A stretch of DNA of 64,000 nt from Bacteroidales bacterium (GTDB lineage: Bacteria; Bacteroidota; Bacteroidia; Bacteroidales; Bacteroidaceae), in assembly GCA_029227175.1 (NCBI GenBank), contig JAQXZK010000034.1:1-64000 (forward strand), given 5' to 3'. A program made the position numbers and the translations under genes. A model generated the notes under the pieces. It saw nothing but the letters and a program-made list of their open reading frames with translations, had not been told where the DNA came from and made no database searches. Shown in pieces: positions 56,220-64,000 of the stretch. Each line of letters begins with the position of its first letter. Positions within the stretch are counted from its first letter, which is position 1.

Positions 56220-57119
56220 TTAGTCATGCAGACCTCTTCCGCGTAGATATTCAACCAACATCTGCGGACGGTCTGTCTGAATAATGCGACACTGGAGACG
56301 GTCTATCAAGTAACCCCAACCGTTATTAACGTCAATCAACGAAGCATCGTCTTCATGACCGCCGGCCATGAACTCCCAAAGCGTGTTGTACCAGATGAGA
56401 GATTTCCCCTCTAACTCCCGGGCAAATTTCCCTGGCAGTTTATTGGAATCGCTTTTGTAGAGCAGTTCAAAAGCAACGGGATTCATGTCGTTGACAAATT
56501 GCAGAATTTCGCTCTCTGCGTTCTTATGATCAAGATTGACAATCGGCATGTATATGACATCATTCAGGTATTTGCCAAAGAAAGCCTTGACATCGGCCGC
56601 ACTCTTTGACCCTTTCATGACAACTTGATGGGTTGTTCCGGTTTCGGCCAGAATGGACATTACCTGTTCAAAATAGCGGTCGGCCTTATCCAAATTCAGC
56701 ATGGCCTTTCCTTTGGTTGCGACAAGGACTTCACGCAGCGTCGGCACTTTCTGTGTAGTACGGATGGCAAGTCCGTTTCTGAGGTTGACCTTGCGAATGG
56801 AGTCCAATGTGATGTCTTCCACCCTTCCCTTGCCGGTTGTTGTGCGGTCTATCGTGGCATCGTGCATGAGGACAAGTTCACCGTCTGCCGTCCGTTGCAG
56901 GTCTATTTCAATGATGTCGGCACCCATTTTAATAGCATTCAAAATACCTTCCAGGGAGTTTTCTGGAAAGTTTCTCCAATCGCCTCGGTGGGAGGCTACG
57001 ATTACAGAGTTTGTGTCTCGGTTCAGTAACCGTTCACGAATTTTGTCTGCTCTGTCCTGTGCATTTGCCAGCACCGCACATAGCAACAAGGCTAAGAAGA
57101 TTCTCGTTTTCATAGTCAT
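56220..57119 (-). CDS. glycerophosphodiester phosphodiesterase
   Basis: A 299-residue secreted enzyme (signal peptide about residues 1-20). It shows the GDPD motif SHRGDWRNFPENSLEGI (His about 44), DIIEIDLQRTADGELVLMHD (Glu and Asp, about 69-88) and DRTTTGKG. It hydrolyses glycerophosphodiesters such as deacylated phospholipids. It lies between metH and cbiGF on the same strand, 13 and 43 bp from them, with no obvious metabolic tie. Confidence 0.9.
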   Translation of the reverse strand: MTMKTRIFLALLLCAVLANAQDRADKIRERLLNRDTNSVIVASHRGDWRNFPENSLEGILNAIKMGADIIEIDLQRTADGELVLMHDATIDRTTTGKGRVEDITLDSIRKVNLRNGLAIRTTQKVPTLREVLVATKGKAMLNLDKADRYFEQVMSILAETGTTHQVVMKGSKSAADVKAFFGKYLNDVIYMPIVNLDHKNAESEILQFVNDMNPVAFELLYKSDSNKLPGKFARELEGKSLIWYNTLWEFMAGGHEDDASLIDVNNGWGYLIDRLQCRIIQTDRPQMLVEYLRGRGLHD

Positions 57120-57132
57120 TACGTGTGTTTTA

Positions 57133-59898
57133 TCAGTTAAAAAGGTTTAGCTTCTGCTTTCTTGCCTCTTCCAGTGAGACCAATGGCTCGTCTTTGTCAC
57201 TGTTTTTTGTCCGAAGAAGCGAATAAGTCTTGTCAAGTTCCTGCTCCAGCAGCCGGCGTTGTGATTTGTCGAGAAGACGTGCGGCCACCGTCACGTTTTG
57301 TGAGGCGTCTTTCAGATGTACGACCGGTGCATGGTAGACAGGTGAAATCTTCAGTGCCGTATGTAGTTGGGATGTGGTGGCACCTCCGATGAGCAGTGGT
57401 ATGTCAAGTCCTTCTTTTTCCAGTGCCGCAGCTACCTTGACCATTTCCTCGAGCGAGGGAGTAATCAATCCGCTCAGCCCTATCATGTCAACCTTTTCCT
57501 CTTTGGCGCGCTGCACTATTGTGTCTGTATCCACCATCACTCCGAGGTCTATGATTTCGTACCCGTTACAAGCCATTACAACCGAGACGATGTTTTTCCC
57601 GATATCGTGCACATCGCCTTTCACTGTTGCCAGCAGCACTTTTCCGGCCTTGGTCATTCCCTGACTCCTTTCTGCCTCAATGGCTGGTTGGAGTATGGAA
57701 ACAGCACGCTTCATGGTACGGGCAGTCTTCACCACCTGCGGCAGGAACATCTTTCCGGCGCCAAACAGTTCGCCCACTTCGTTCATGCCGGCCATCAAGG
57801 GACCGCTGATAATCTCCACTGCATTCTTATATGTATGCAAAGCCTCGTTCAGGTCTTCTTCTAGATAGTCACCGATTCCTTTTATCAGGGCATACTTCAG
57901 CCGTTCTTCCAAACCTAATTCGCGCCAAAGATGCAAGGCAGACGGAGTATTGGAGGTATTTTCCCGGTTATGTTGATTGTTCTCTTGAGAGGCCTTGATA
58001 CGCTGTGCCGTCTCTATCAAGAGTTCAGACGCATCGGGACGTCTGTTTAACACCACATCCTCAATGCGCTCAAGAACGTCTGCAGGTATGTCGTTATACT
58101 GCACCGATGACGAAGGGTTCACGATGCCCATATCCATACCAGATCGGATAGCATGATAGAGGAACACGGCGTGCATGGCCTCCCGGATGTAGTTGTTGCC
58201 ACGGAACGAGAAAGAAAGGTTGCTCACACCGCCACTGACGTGTACCTCTGGATAGTGCTTTCGAATCCATTCGGTAGCACGTATAAAGTCCAATCCATAG
58301 TTGTCATGCTCTTCCATGCCGGTTGCCACAGCCAAGACGTTCGGATCGAAGATGATGTCATTTGGGTCGAAGCCTGCCTTCTCTGTAAGCAGTTCGTAGG
58401 CGCGCTTGCACACCTCTATCTTACGTTCATAGGTATCGGCCTGTCCTTTTTCGTCAAATGCCATTACGACAACGGCGGCTCCGAATCTACGGATGGTCTT
58501 AGCCTTATGAAGGAATATTTCCTCGCCCTCTTTTAAAGAGATAGAGTTGACAACCGCTTTTCCCTGAACGCATTTCAAACCAGCCAGGACCACCTCCCAT
58601 TTTGACGAGTCTATCATAATCGGCACGCGGGATATTTCTGGTTCAGAAGCAATGAGATTCAAGAAAGTTCTCATTTCATTTTCCGCATCCAGCAAACCGT
58701 CGTCCATATTGATATCTATAATCAAGGCTCCATCTTCAACCTGTTTGCGGGCTATACCCAAAGCCTCTTCATATTGTTTGTCGTTGATGAGACGAAGGAA
58801 TTTCCTGGAGCCTGCTACGTTACAGCGTTCGCCCACATTGATGAAGCTCATTTCGGGCGTTTTCTCAAAGTATTCGATGCCGGAGAGTTGCAGGGCATTC
58901 ACACGCCTTGCCGGTACATGTGGTTTCCTGCCTGAAATAAACTCTTGATAACGCGCTATGTATTCGTCTGTGGTGCCACAGCATCCGCCTATGATATTCA
59001 CCAGTCCTTCTTCGACATATTCGCTCACCTCGGCCGCCATCTGCTCCGGAGTCTGGTCGTAGAGTCCCAGGCTGTTGGGCAGTCCGGCATTGGGATAGGC
59101 ACTGATGTAATAAGGTGCTTTGGCTGCCAATTGCCTAAGGAATGGTTTCAGTTGTCGGGCACCAAACGAACAGTTCAAGCCGACAGAAAAGATATCGGCA
59201 TGCATCACGCTGGCCAGGAAAGCCTCAAGCGTCTGTCCCGATAAGGTACGACCCGATGTATCGCTGACTGTTACCGAGAGCATGAGAGGTATCTTTCGTT
59301 CTGCCATCTCCATCACTTCTTGTGCCGCATAGATCGCAGCCTTGGCATTGAGTGTGTCAAAGATTGTCTCTATGAGAAAAGCATCGACCCCGGCCTTCAG
59401 CAAGGCCTCCATCTGCTCTATGTAAGCACTTACCAGTTCGTCGAACGTCACGGCACGCATGGCTGGGTCGTTCACATCGGGACTGATGGAGCAGGTCTTG
59501 TTGGTGGGGCCTATTGAGCCTGCCACAAATCTGGGTTTGGAAGTGTTCTCCCTGGTATAGCGGTCCGCCATTTCACGGGCAATCCGCACACCTTCCCGAT
59601 TGATATCGCGCACGAAGGACTCACAATGATAATCGCTCATCGAGATCCGGTTTGCGCTGAAGGTGTTTGTTTCTATGATGTCGGCACCAGCTTCCAGGTA
59701 ACGACGGTGAATCTCACTAATGACATCGGGTCGAGTCAGGTTCAAGATGTCGTTGTTGCCCTTCATCTGACCCACAATCTGCTCGAAGCGGATGTCGCGG
59801 AAGTCGTCTTCCGTGAGCTGGAAATCTTGAATCATTGTACCCATGGCACCATCAAGCACCAGGATACGTTCTCTAATACACTCTCTCAAATTCTTCAT
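57133..59898 (-). CDS. metH: cobalamin-dependent methionine synthase without reactivation domain
   Basis: A 921-residue enzyme that moves a methyl group from methyltetrahydrofolate to homocysteine. Domains: homocysteine barrel (1-320, zinc Cys in GGCCGTTDE), pterin barrel (about 345-600), B12 cap (about 640-730) and B12-binding domain (about 740-900, GDVHDIGKN with the cobalt-ligand His at about 764). It ends LEEARKQKLNLFN, where the AdoMet-binding reactivation domain begins in the 1227-residue E. coli enzyme. That domain is absent, so another protein may do this step. I use the ATG at 59898; the frame extends to a TTG at 59907. smpB lies 5 bp upstream. Confidence 0.95.
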   Translation of the reverse strand: MKNLRECIRERILVLDGAMGTMIQDFQLTEDDFRDIRFEQIVGQMKGNNDILNLTRPDVISEIHRRYLEAGADIIETNTFSANRISMSDYHCESFVRDINREGVRIAREMADRYTRENTSKPRFVAGSIGPTNKTCSISPDVNDPAMRAVTFDELVSAYIEQMEALLKAGVDAFLIETIFDTLNAKAAIYAAQEVMEMAERKIPLMLSVTVSDTSGRTLSGQTLEAFLASVMHADIFSVGLNCSFGARQLKPFLRQLAAKAPYYISAYPNAGLPNSLGLYDQTPEQMAAEVSEYVEEGLVNIIGGCCGTTDEYIARYQEFISGRKPHVPARRVNALQLSGIEYFEKTPEMSFINVGERCNVAGSRKFLRLINDKQYEEALGIARKQVEDGALIIDINMDDGLLDAENEMRTFLNLIASEPEISRVPIMIDSSKWEVVLAGLKCVQGKAVVNSISLKEGEEIFLHKAKTIRRFGAAVVVMAFDEKGQADTYERKIEVCKRAYELLTEKAGFDPNDIIFDPNVLAVATGMEEHDNYGLDFIRATEWIRKHYPEVHVSGGVSNLSFSFRGNNYIREAMHAVFLYHAIRSGMDMGIVNPSSSVQYNDIPADVLERIEDVVLNRRPDASELLIETAQRIKASQENNQHNRENTSNTPSALHLWRELGLEERLKYALIKGIGDYLEEDLNEALHTYKNAVEIISGPLMAGMNEVGELFGAGKMFLPQVVKTARTMKRAVSILQPAIEAERSQGMTKAGKVLLATVKGDVHDIGKNIVSVVMACNGYEIIDLGVMVDTDTIVQRAKEEKVDMIGLSGLITPSLEEMVKVAAALEKEGLDIPLLIGGATTSQLHTALKISPVYHAPVVHLKDASQNVTVAARLLDKSQRRLLEQELDKTYSLLRTKNSDKDEPLVSLEEARKQKLNLFN

Positions 59899-59903
59899 GT
59901 CAA

Positions 59904-60359
59904 TCAATGTTTAAACATTCGCGCCATCTCACGCTTGTCATCACGGTCTTTGAGACTCTGACGTTTGTCAAATTCCTTCTTTCCCTTAGCCAAGGCAATG
60001 ACAACCTTGCAGAGTCCGCGATCGTTGATGAACATTCTGGACGGAACGATGGTAACCCCCGGGTCTTTGATGGCACGTTGCAATTTCTCCAATTCTTTCT
60101 TGGTCAGCAAGAGTTTTCTGTCTCGTCGAGCCTGATGGTTGTTATACGAGCCATAGAAATACTCTGTAATATTCATATTCTTCACCCACAACTCTCCGTT
60201 GGAGAAATAGCAGAATGTGTCGACAAGACTGGCCTTTCCCAACCGGATGGATTTGATTTCTGTTCCCGTGAGTACGATTCCTGCTGTGTAGGTGTCTATG
60301 AACGTGTAGTCATAAGATGCTTTTTTGTTCTTTATGTTGATGCTTGCTGCAAGTTTCAT
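59904..60359 (-). CDS. smpB: SsrA-binding protein SmpB
   Basis: A 151-residue partner of tmRNA in rescue of stalled ribosomes. [28 protein letters not shown] (given by residues 12-39) carries the EIKSIR core, SFVxxx-type KASLVDTF and the basic tail [20 protein letters not shown] are present. It is first in a long minus-strand series (smpB-metH-GDPD-cbiGF-cbiJD-porin). No tmRNA gene was recognised in the window. Confidence 0.94.
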   Translation of the reverse strand: MKLAASINIKNKKASYDYTFIDTYTAGIVLTGTEIKSIRLGKASLVDTFCYFSNGELWVKNMNITEYFYGSYNNHQARRDRKLLLTKKELEKLQRAIKDPGVTIVPSRMFINDRGLCKVVIALAKGKKEFDKRQSLKDRDDKREMARMFKH

Positions 60360-60715
60360 GTTAAATCCGTTTATTCCGTTTGAAGTTCAATACAGGATAT
60401 ACTTTTGTTATGAAGATGTAAAGGTACTATATTTCGTATAATTTTCCCATGCAAATTGTCTTTTTTCTGTCTTTTTTCAACAAAATCGGGTCGATAAGAA
60501 AATGATAGAGAATATATTTTCTACTGGTTCCAAAAAAACAGTCCATCTGACATGCCAATATCGCGCCTGCCGGACACTCCTTTCCCCTTTCGGCCATCAG
60601 TCATTATACAAGATAAGGCCTCCCGAGACTCTCGGGAGGCCTTATCTTGTATATCGTTTATCAGTCCATGCTATCCTGTCCCATGGGCGTTCGCAGCAAG
60701 CACTGATTTTTACAT
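60360..60715. other. gap with a long palindrome
   Basis: About 355 bp without a gene between smpB and the lipoprotein gene at 60716. A TACTTTTG word at 60400-60407 is on the wrong strand for the neighbours. The 49-nt palindrome at 60605-60653 stands out. Short plus-strand frames (60502-60810) are not supported. Confidence 0.5.
60605..60653. terminator. 49-nt perfect palindrome
   Basis: The arms TATACAAGATAAGGCCTCCCGAGA and its complement are separated by a single C, so 24 bp pair without a mismatch. It is 62 bp beyond the stop of the minus-strand lipoprotein gene, where a terminator would be expected. No T-run follows on either side, so Rho-independent action is uncertain; a structural or binding role is possible. 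Confidence 0.5.
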
Positions 60716-61558
60716 TTATTCTTCAATTTCCTGTTCCTTGCTCACTACGATTCTTGCCTGTGAAGCTTCATTCAGATTGTTATAACTCAACAGGTAGTCA
60801 TATTCAATGACGATACTATTCGGTTTGAATCCGTTCTGGCTCTCAAAACGGTAGAACAGTTCTTCCAAATTATATCCGCGATAGAATGTACCAATATAGG
60901 CTATATTTGAAGAGAAAGCTGTCTGATAGTAGTCATACGAAGAATATGCATAACCATTATCGTTGGATGGGGTTGAATTGCGCAGGTGAACAATCGGAGC
61001 ACTTTCGCCTTCATTTTCTTCAACATAGTAAACCATAGTCAGATAGTGGTTTGATTCCAGATAATAGTTTATCGGGAGGAGCACGATATCTGAATTAGGC
61101 ATGAAAGTGGGCTTTATGATTTCCGAACCTACATTGTCTACACCAATACCGATGATGGGGTGTGTGGCGATAGAGTCGTTGAGATCACCCTTATTCTCTA
61201 CAATTTCCACTACGTCATTCTCCAGTGAAACCAATGAGTTCAGGTCAACGCCCTTGATGTGCTGGTCGTCCAAATTAACCTCGGTTATGTTGCTGTCCCA
61301 AGTAAACAGGGCAAACACCGGTTTATCTACAAACTTTGACAATGACTTACCGGAATTTGCTTCAAGATTTGCTACAGATGAAGAAGTGGGAGTTACGGTC
61401 TTGTCACCGACTGTTTCCACATAATATCCGGCAATGCCTGATTTGAAAATACCAATCACATTCATCGAATCATTGACTTCATCTGTATTGAAGCAAGATG
61501 TAAGAGAGACGCTCATGCAAGCAACAAGAGCCCATGTAAATAATTTCTTCAATTTCAT
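60716..61558 (-). CDS. lipoprotein of unknown function, possibly NigD-like
   Basis: A 280-residue protein starting MKLKKLFTWALVACMSVSLT with a lipobox (LTSC, Cys about residue 22), so it is probably a membrane lipoprotein. The mature part is acidic and beta-rich, with VIGIFKSGIAGYYVETVGDK and FVDKPVFALFTWDSN, which resemble the OB-like start of NigD-type Bacteroidetes lipoproteins. No enzyme motif. The ATG at 61558 is used; a longer frame adds 15 residues that do not improve the signal peptide. Family call is weak. Confidence 0.6.
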   Translation of the reverse strand: MKLKKLFTWALVACMSVSLTSCFNTDEVNDSMNVIGIFKSGIAGYYVETVGDKTVTPTSSSVANLEANSGKSLSKFVDKPVFALFTWDSNITEVNLDDQHIKGVDLNSLVSLENDVVEIVENKGDLNDSIATHPIIGIGVDNVGSEIIKPTFMPNSDIVLLPINYYLESNHYLTMVYYVEENEGESAPIVHLRNSTPSNDNGYAYSSYDYYQTAFSSNIAYIGTFYRGYNLEELFYRFESQNGFKPNSIVIEYDYLLSYNNLNEASQARIVVSKEQEIEE

Positions 61559-61703
61559 TTTAATTATTTGGTTTGTTTTTTTCGTGGCGACAAATTTAAT
61601 CAAAAGCTATTGGCAATCACAAATTCTCTTCTCTATTTTTCTTTTTTTAACCCAAATCTAAATGAACGAATTTGGGTTTAATCTCTACGATGCCAACTAC
61701 CCA

Positions 61704-63167
61704 CTATTTCTTCTTAATAGGGTCAAAAGTAACGTCACATCCTAACTTCTTGAAAATCTTTCGGTCTACTTCGCTCAGCATCGTTGTGACATGAACCTGA
61801 CAGCCGTCAAGCATAGGTAGCGTGTCCAAAGCACGTCGACAATGTTCGTCATGCTGACTGAGTACAGCCAGAGTTACAAGCACCTCGTCAGTATGAAGAC
61901 GCGGATTATTACCGTGAAGGAAAGATGTCTTCATGCGCTGAATAGGCTCAATCATATCCTGCGGAATCAACTTCACACTGTGGTCAATACCTGCCAGATG
62001 CTTCATCACATTCAACAGCAAAGCGGAGCATGCACCAAGTAGCGGACTGGTTTCGGAAGTAATTAATGTACCGTCCTGAATCTGAATAGCGGCTGTCGGA
62101 GTACCGGAACTGTCCATGCGGCCCTTAGCAGCCACAGTCGGCTTGCGATCAGACGTAGACAACTTCATCTGGCTCATGAGCAATACAATCTTATTGACCT
62201 CAGAAGCATTGTCCTTACCCTCTGCCAACGCAACAATCGCTGAATAATACCTCCGGATAATCTCCTGCTTGGAAGCCTCACAGCAGACTATATCGTCCGA
62301 GATGCAATAACCGGCCATGTTCACTCCCATATCCGTAGGAGACTTGTATGGACTCTCACCGTAGATTCCCTCAAAAATACTGTTCAGCACCGGAAAGATT
62401 TCTATATCACGATTATAATTCACCGTAGTCTTTCCATACGCCTCAAGATGGAACGGGTCAATCATGTTCATGTCGTTCAGGTCGGCCGTAGCAGCCTCAT
62501 AAGCTACATTCACCGGATGCTTCAAAGGTATATTCCAAATCGGGAACGTCTCAAATTTCGCATAACCGGCCTTCACGCCACGCTTGTTCTCGTTATAAAG
62601 CTGGGAAAGACACACGGCCATCTTGCCGCTACCCGGACCGGGAGCTGTCACTACAACCAGCGGACGTGTAGTGACAACATAATCATTCTTACCGAAGCCA
62701 TCATCCGAATTTATCAATGACACATTTGTAGGATATCCCTCTATGACATAATGATAATAAACCTTCACGCCTAAACGCTCGAGACGATCGCGGAACGAAA
62801 TCGCACTGGACTGACCGTTAAAATGTGTGATTACTACAGAACTCACGTAAAGGCCTCGGCTCGTAAATTCGTCACGCAAGCGGAGAACATCCTTATCATA
62901 AGTAATGCCCAAATCACCACGCATCTTATTCTTGTCAATGTCAACGGCATTGATAACCATAACGATTTCGGCATCATCCTTCAGTTGCAGAAGCATCCTG
63001 AGCTTGCTGTCGGGCTGGAACCCAGGAAGGACACGGCTTGCATGGTGGTCATCAAAAAGTTTGCCGCCAAACTCCAAATACAACTTGTCACCAAACTGGG
63101 AAATACGTTCCTTGATATGTTCTGACTGAATCTTCAGATATTTGTCATTATCAAATCCTTTCATCAT
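61704..63167 (-). CDS. DUF1846 family protein
   Basis: A 487-residue soluble protein with no signal peptide. The start KGFDNDKYLKIQSEHIKERI and the block GSGKMAVCLSQLYNE (about residues 187-201, a P-loop-like glycine segment) are typical of DUF1846. It also has YPTNVSLINSDDGFGKNDYV and VVVTAPGPGSGK. The family is found in many anaerobes and firmicutes; a nucleotide-binding role is likely, but the reaction is not known. The ATG at 63167 or 63164 is used, not the in-frame frame start at 63206. Confidence 0.85.
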   Translation of the reverse strand: MMKGFDNDKYLKIQSEHIKERISQFGDKLYLEFGGKLFDDHHASRVLPGFQPDSKLRMLLQLKDDAEIVMVINAVDIDKNKMRGDLGITYDKDVLRLRDEFTSRGLYVSSVVITHFNGQSSAISFRDRLERLGVKVYYHYVIEGYPTNVSLINSDDGFGKNDYVVTTRPLVVVTAPGPGSGKMAVCLSQLYNENKRGVKAGYAKFETFPIWNIPLKHPVNVAYEAATADLNDMNMIDPFHLEAYGKTTVNYNRDIEIFPVLNSIFEGIYGESPYKSPTDMGVNMAGYCISDDIVCCEASKQEIIRRYYSAIVALAEGKDNASEVNKIVLLMSQMKLSTSDRKPTVAAKGRMDSSGTPTAAIQIQDGTLITSETSPLLGACSALLLNVMKHLAGIDHSVKLIPQDMIEPIQRMKTSFLHGNNPRLHTDEVLVTLAVLSQHDEHCRRALDTLPMLDGCQVHVTTMLSEVDRKIFKKLGCDVTFDPIKKK

Positions 63168-63406
63168 GAAATGTCTATATTTTAGGTTATGTGAAACTCG
63201 ATGCAAATCAAAATAATCTCAAAAAACGCACAAAGTTATATTTTTTCACGTGTTTAAACACGCCATTGAACCAAAAATTACATCACAATACGTGAGTTCT
63301 GTTTAAGTTCATCAAGTAACACGCTTTTTCTGCAGCCTGTTGGACCACTTCACCAGCATCACACCTTCTTCAACAACAATCCACGGGCATTCATTCAGAT
63401 AGATTC

Positions 63407-63490
63407 TACCAACTGCATCATGACAAAACCATTTCGGAAATCGGAAAATACCAACTACACGATGACAACGGCATTTTAGAAATCGGAAAG
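63407..63490. repeat. two tandem copies of a 42-bp unit
   Basis: TACCAACTGCATCATGACAA starts at 63407 and its variant TACCAACTACACGATGACAA at 63449. Both units end with (A/G)GAAATCGGAAA. The copies are about 80% alike. A preceding stretch (63388-63406) may be a third decayed copy. Confidence 0.6.
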
Positions 63491-63532
63491 TGAGAGCCAC
63501 GCAAAAACGACAAATAATTGCGAAAGAAATAA

Positions 63533-63564
63533 TTTGCAAAAGAAAAAGATTCCATTTACTTTTG
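63533..63564 (+). promoter_or_regulatory. promoter of the TPR gene
   Basis: TTTG (63533-63536), 20 bp, TACTTTTG (63557-63564). The ATG is 22 bp downstream. This is one of the clearest promoters in the window. Confidence 0.7.
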
Positions 63565-63586
63565 CGCTAACAATATAAACCTAATC

Positions 63587-64000
63587 ATGAGAAAACTTCT
63601 CTTTACTATTATATGTACATGCGCAATGTTTGAATCGGCCGTAGCACAGATGCCGGCCCAGGCACAAACCATGTATCAAAAAGGCGACTACGACAATGCT
63701 CTTACCGCCTACCAGAAACTACTCAAGGCACAACCCTCCAACGGCGTCTACGCGCTACGCTATGGAGTATGCCTGATACGTACCGGCAATCCGCAAGATG
63801 CCATCAATCACCTACAACTTGCCATCAAGAAAAAAGTAACGGGCGGACAATCCTTTCTGGCCGAAGCCTATAACGCACTATACCTGTTTGAAGACGCTGT
63901 CGACATGCAGGAGACCTACATCACAGAACTGGAAAAGCGCAAAAAATCGACAGAAGAGGCCGAAGAGAAATTGGACCTCTACCGCAAAAACCTGCGTATG
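63587..64000 (+). CDS. secreted TPR protein, 3' end outside the window
   Basis: An open frame of 138 codons from ATG 63587 to the window edge. It begins MRKLLFTIICTCAMFESAVA, a signal peptide cleaved near AQ (residue 21), followed by TPR-like helices: QTMYQKGDYDNALTAYQKLL (about residues 27-46), then GVYALRYGVCLIRTGNPQDA (about 53-72) and SFLAEAYNALYLFEDAVDM. It may be part of a larger Bacteroidetes protein such as an OmpA- or PD40-type protein with TPR repeats; the rest is not visible. Confidence 0.8.
   Translation, partial: MRKLLFTIICTCAMFESAVAQMPAQAQTMYQKGDYDNALTAYQKLLKAQPSNGVYALRYGVCLIRTGNPQDAINHLQLAIKKKVTGGQSFLAEAYNALYLFEDAVDMQETYITELEKRKKSTEEAEEKLDLYRKNLRM

Larger units (their letters stand above)
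63168..63586. other. gap between divergent genes with a 42-bp tandem repeat
   Basis: About 420 bp between the divergent DUF1846 and TPR genes. The repeat at 63407-63490 is the main feature. Near 63220-63260 AT-rich sequence probably holds the DUF1846 promoter. A 75-codon minus-strand frame (63312-63539) owes its openness to the 42-bp repeat, which preserves frame, and shows the same 14 residues twice. Confidence 0.5.

Noticed and set aside
60360-60715. tmRNA gene beside smpB
   Set aside because: No tRNA-like ends or tag-coding segment could be found in the gap.
63312-63539. 75-codon minus-strand gene
   Set aside because: Its openness comes from the frame-preserving 42-bp repeat, which gives the same residues twice.

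Overview
The window reads as a chromosomal segment of a Bacteroidales bacterium, in the Bacteroides/Prevotella range. Three things point there. Promoters have the Bacteroidetes shape, TTG or TTTG, then 19-21 bp, then TAnnTTTG (for example 48582-48612 and 63533-63564). Several encoded families are typical of that order (DUF6261, DUF4833, DUF4923, DUF1846, a short AMP nucleosidase, serine-type sulfatases). The corrin-ring genes are fused in pairs, as is common in that group. Genus cannot be settled by reading alone. No prophage, insertion sequence, rRNA operon or CRISPR array was seen.

Layout. 1-659: a DUF6261 gene running off the left edge. 660-1675: a gap with a degenerate 43-bp tandem repeat. 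1.7-6 kb: GH2 beta-galactosidase behind a YitT-type membrane protein. 6.1-7.4 kb: maf and an isolated cobalt-precorrin-2 C20-methyltransferase (cbiL). 7.4-10.9 kb: a double-receiver/PPDK-N protein overlapping a DUF4833 gene. 11.1-14.4 kb: alpha/beta hydrolase, S41 peptidase and a GNAT-zinc ribbon-PPOX fusion in one probable operon. 14.8-20.1 kb: housekeeping genes (engB, recR), a sodium/solute symporter, a glycosyltransferase, tRNA-Asp and two identical tRNA-Arg(ACG) genes. 20.2-26.8 kb: patatin-barrel protein, mnmA, pyrD-pyrK, an XRE regulator. 27.8-32.8 kb: holA, AMP nucleosidase, an HsdR_N-type nuclease-fold protein, a zinc-ribbon coiled-coil protein, Nif3. 33-35.4 kb: a Tat-exported oxidoreductase with a DUF1080 hydrolase, a pair suggestive of 3-keto-sugar chemistry. 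35.5-42.4 kb: prmA, then a TPP riboswitch driving thiS-thiE-thiG-thiC-thiF-thiH, then a guanine-type deaminase. 42.4-43.8 kb: a gap with an 84-bp tandem repeat. 43.8-48.5 kb: an unusual GH2-fold enzyme and a sulfatase. 48.6-60.4 kb: the corrin-ring genes in two convergent units. 60.7 kb to the end: a lipoprotein, a DUF1846 protein and the start of a TPR protein.

How the genes work together. The strongest theme is vitamin and one-carbon metabolism. Cobalamin ring synthesis is encoded by cbiHC, cbiET, cbiJD and cbiGF near 48.6-56 kb plus cbiL at 6.7 kb. The minus-strand unit also holds metH, the main consumer of the cofactor, and its metH lacks the C-terminal reactivation domain. Thiazole and pyrimidine branches of thiamine synthesis sit behind a TPP switch. 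A second theme is outer-membrane and polysaccharide chemistry: two GH2 enzymes, a sulfatase, a porin, and the oxidoreductase/DUF1080 pair.

The most unusual material is non-coding. There are three families of tandem repeats, with units of 43, 84 and 42 bp. Two short dispersed motifs recur almost only between genes. Among proteins, the ones most worth a second look are the receiver/PPDK-N protein without phosphotransfer domains, the three-domain acetyltransferase fusion, and the GH2 enzyme whose acid/base Glu position holds His.
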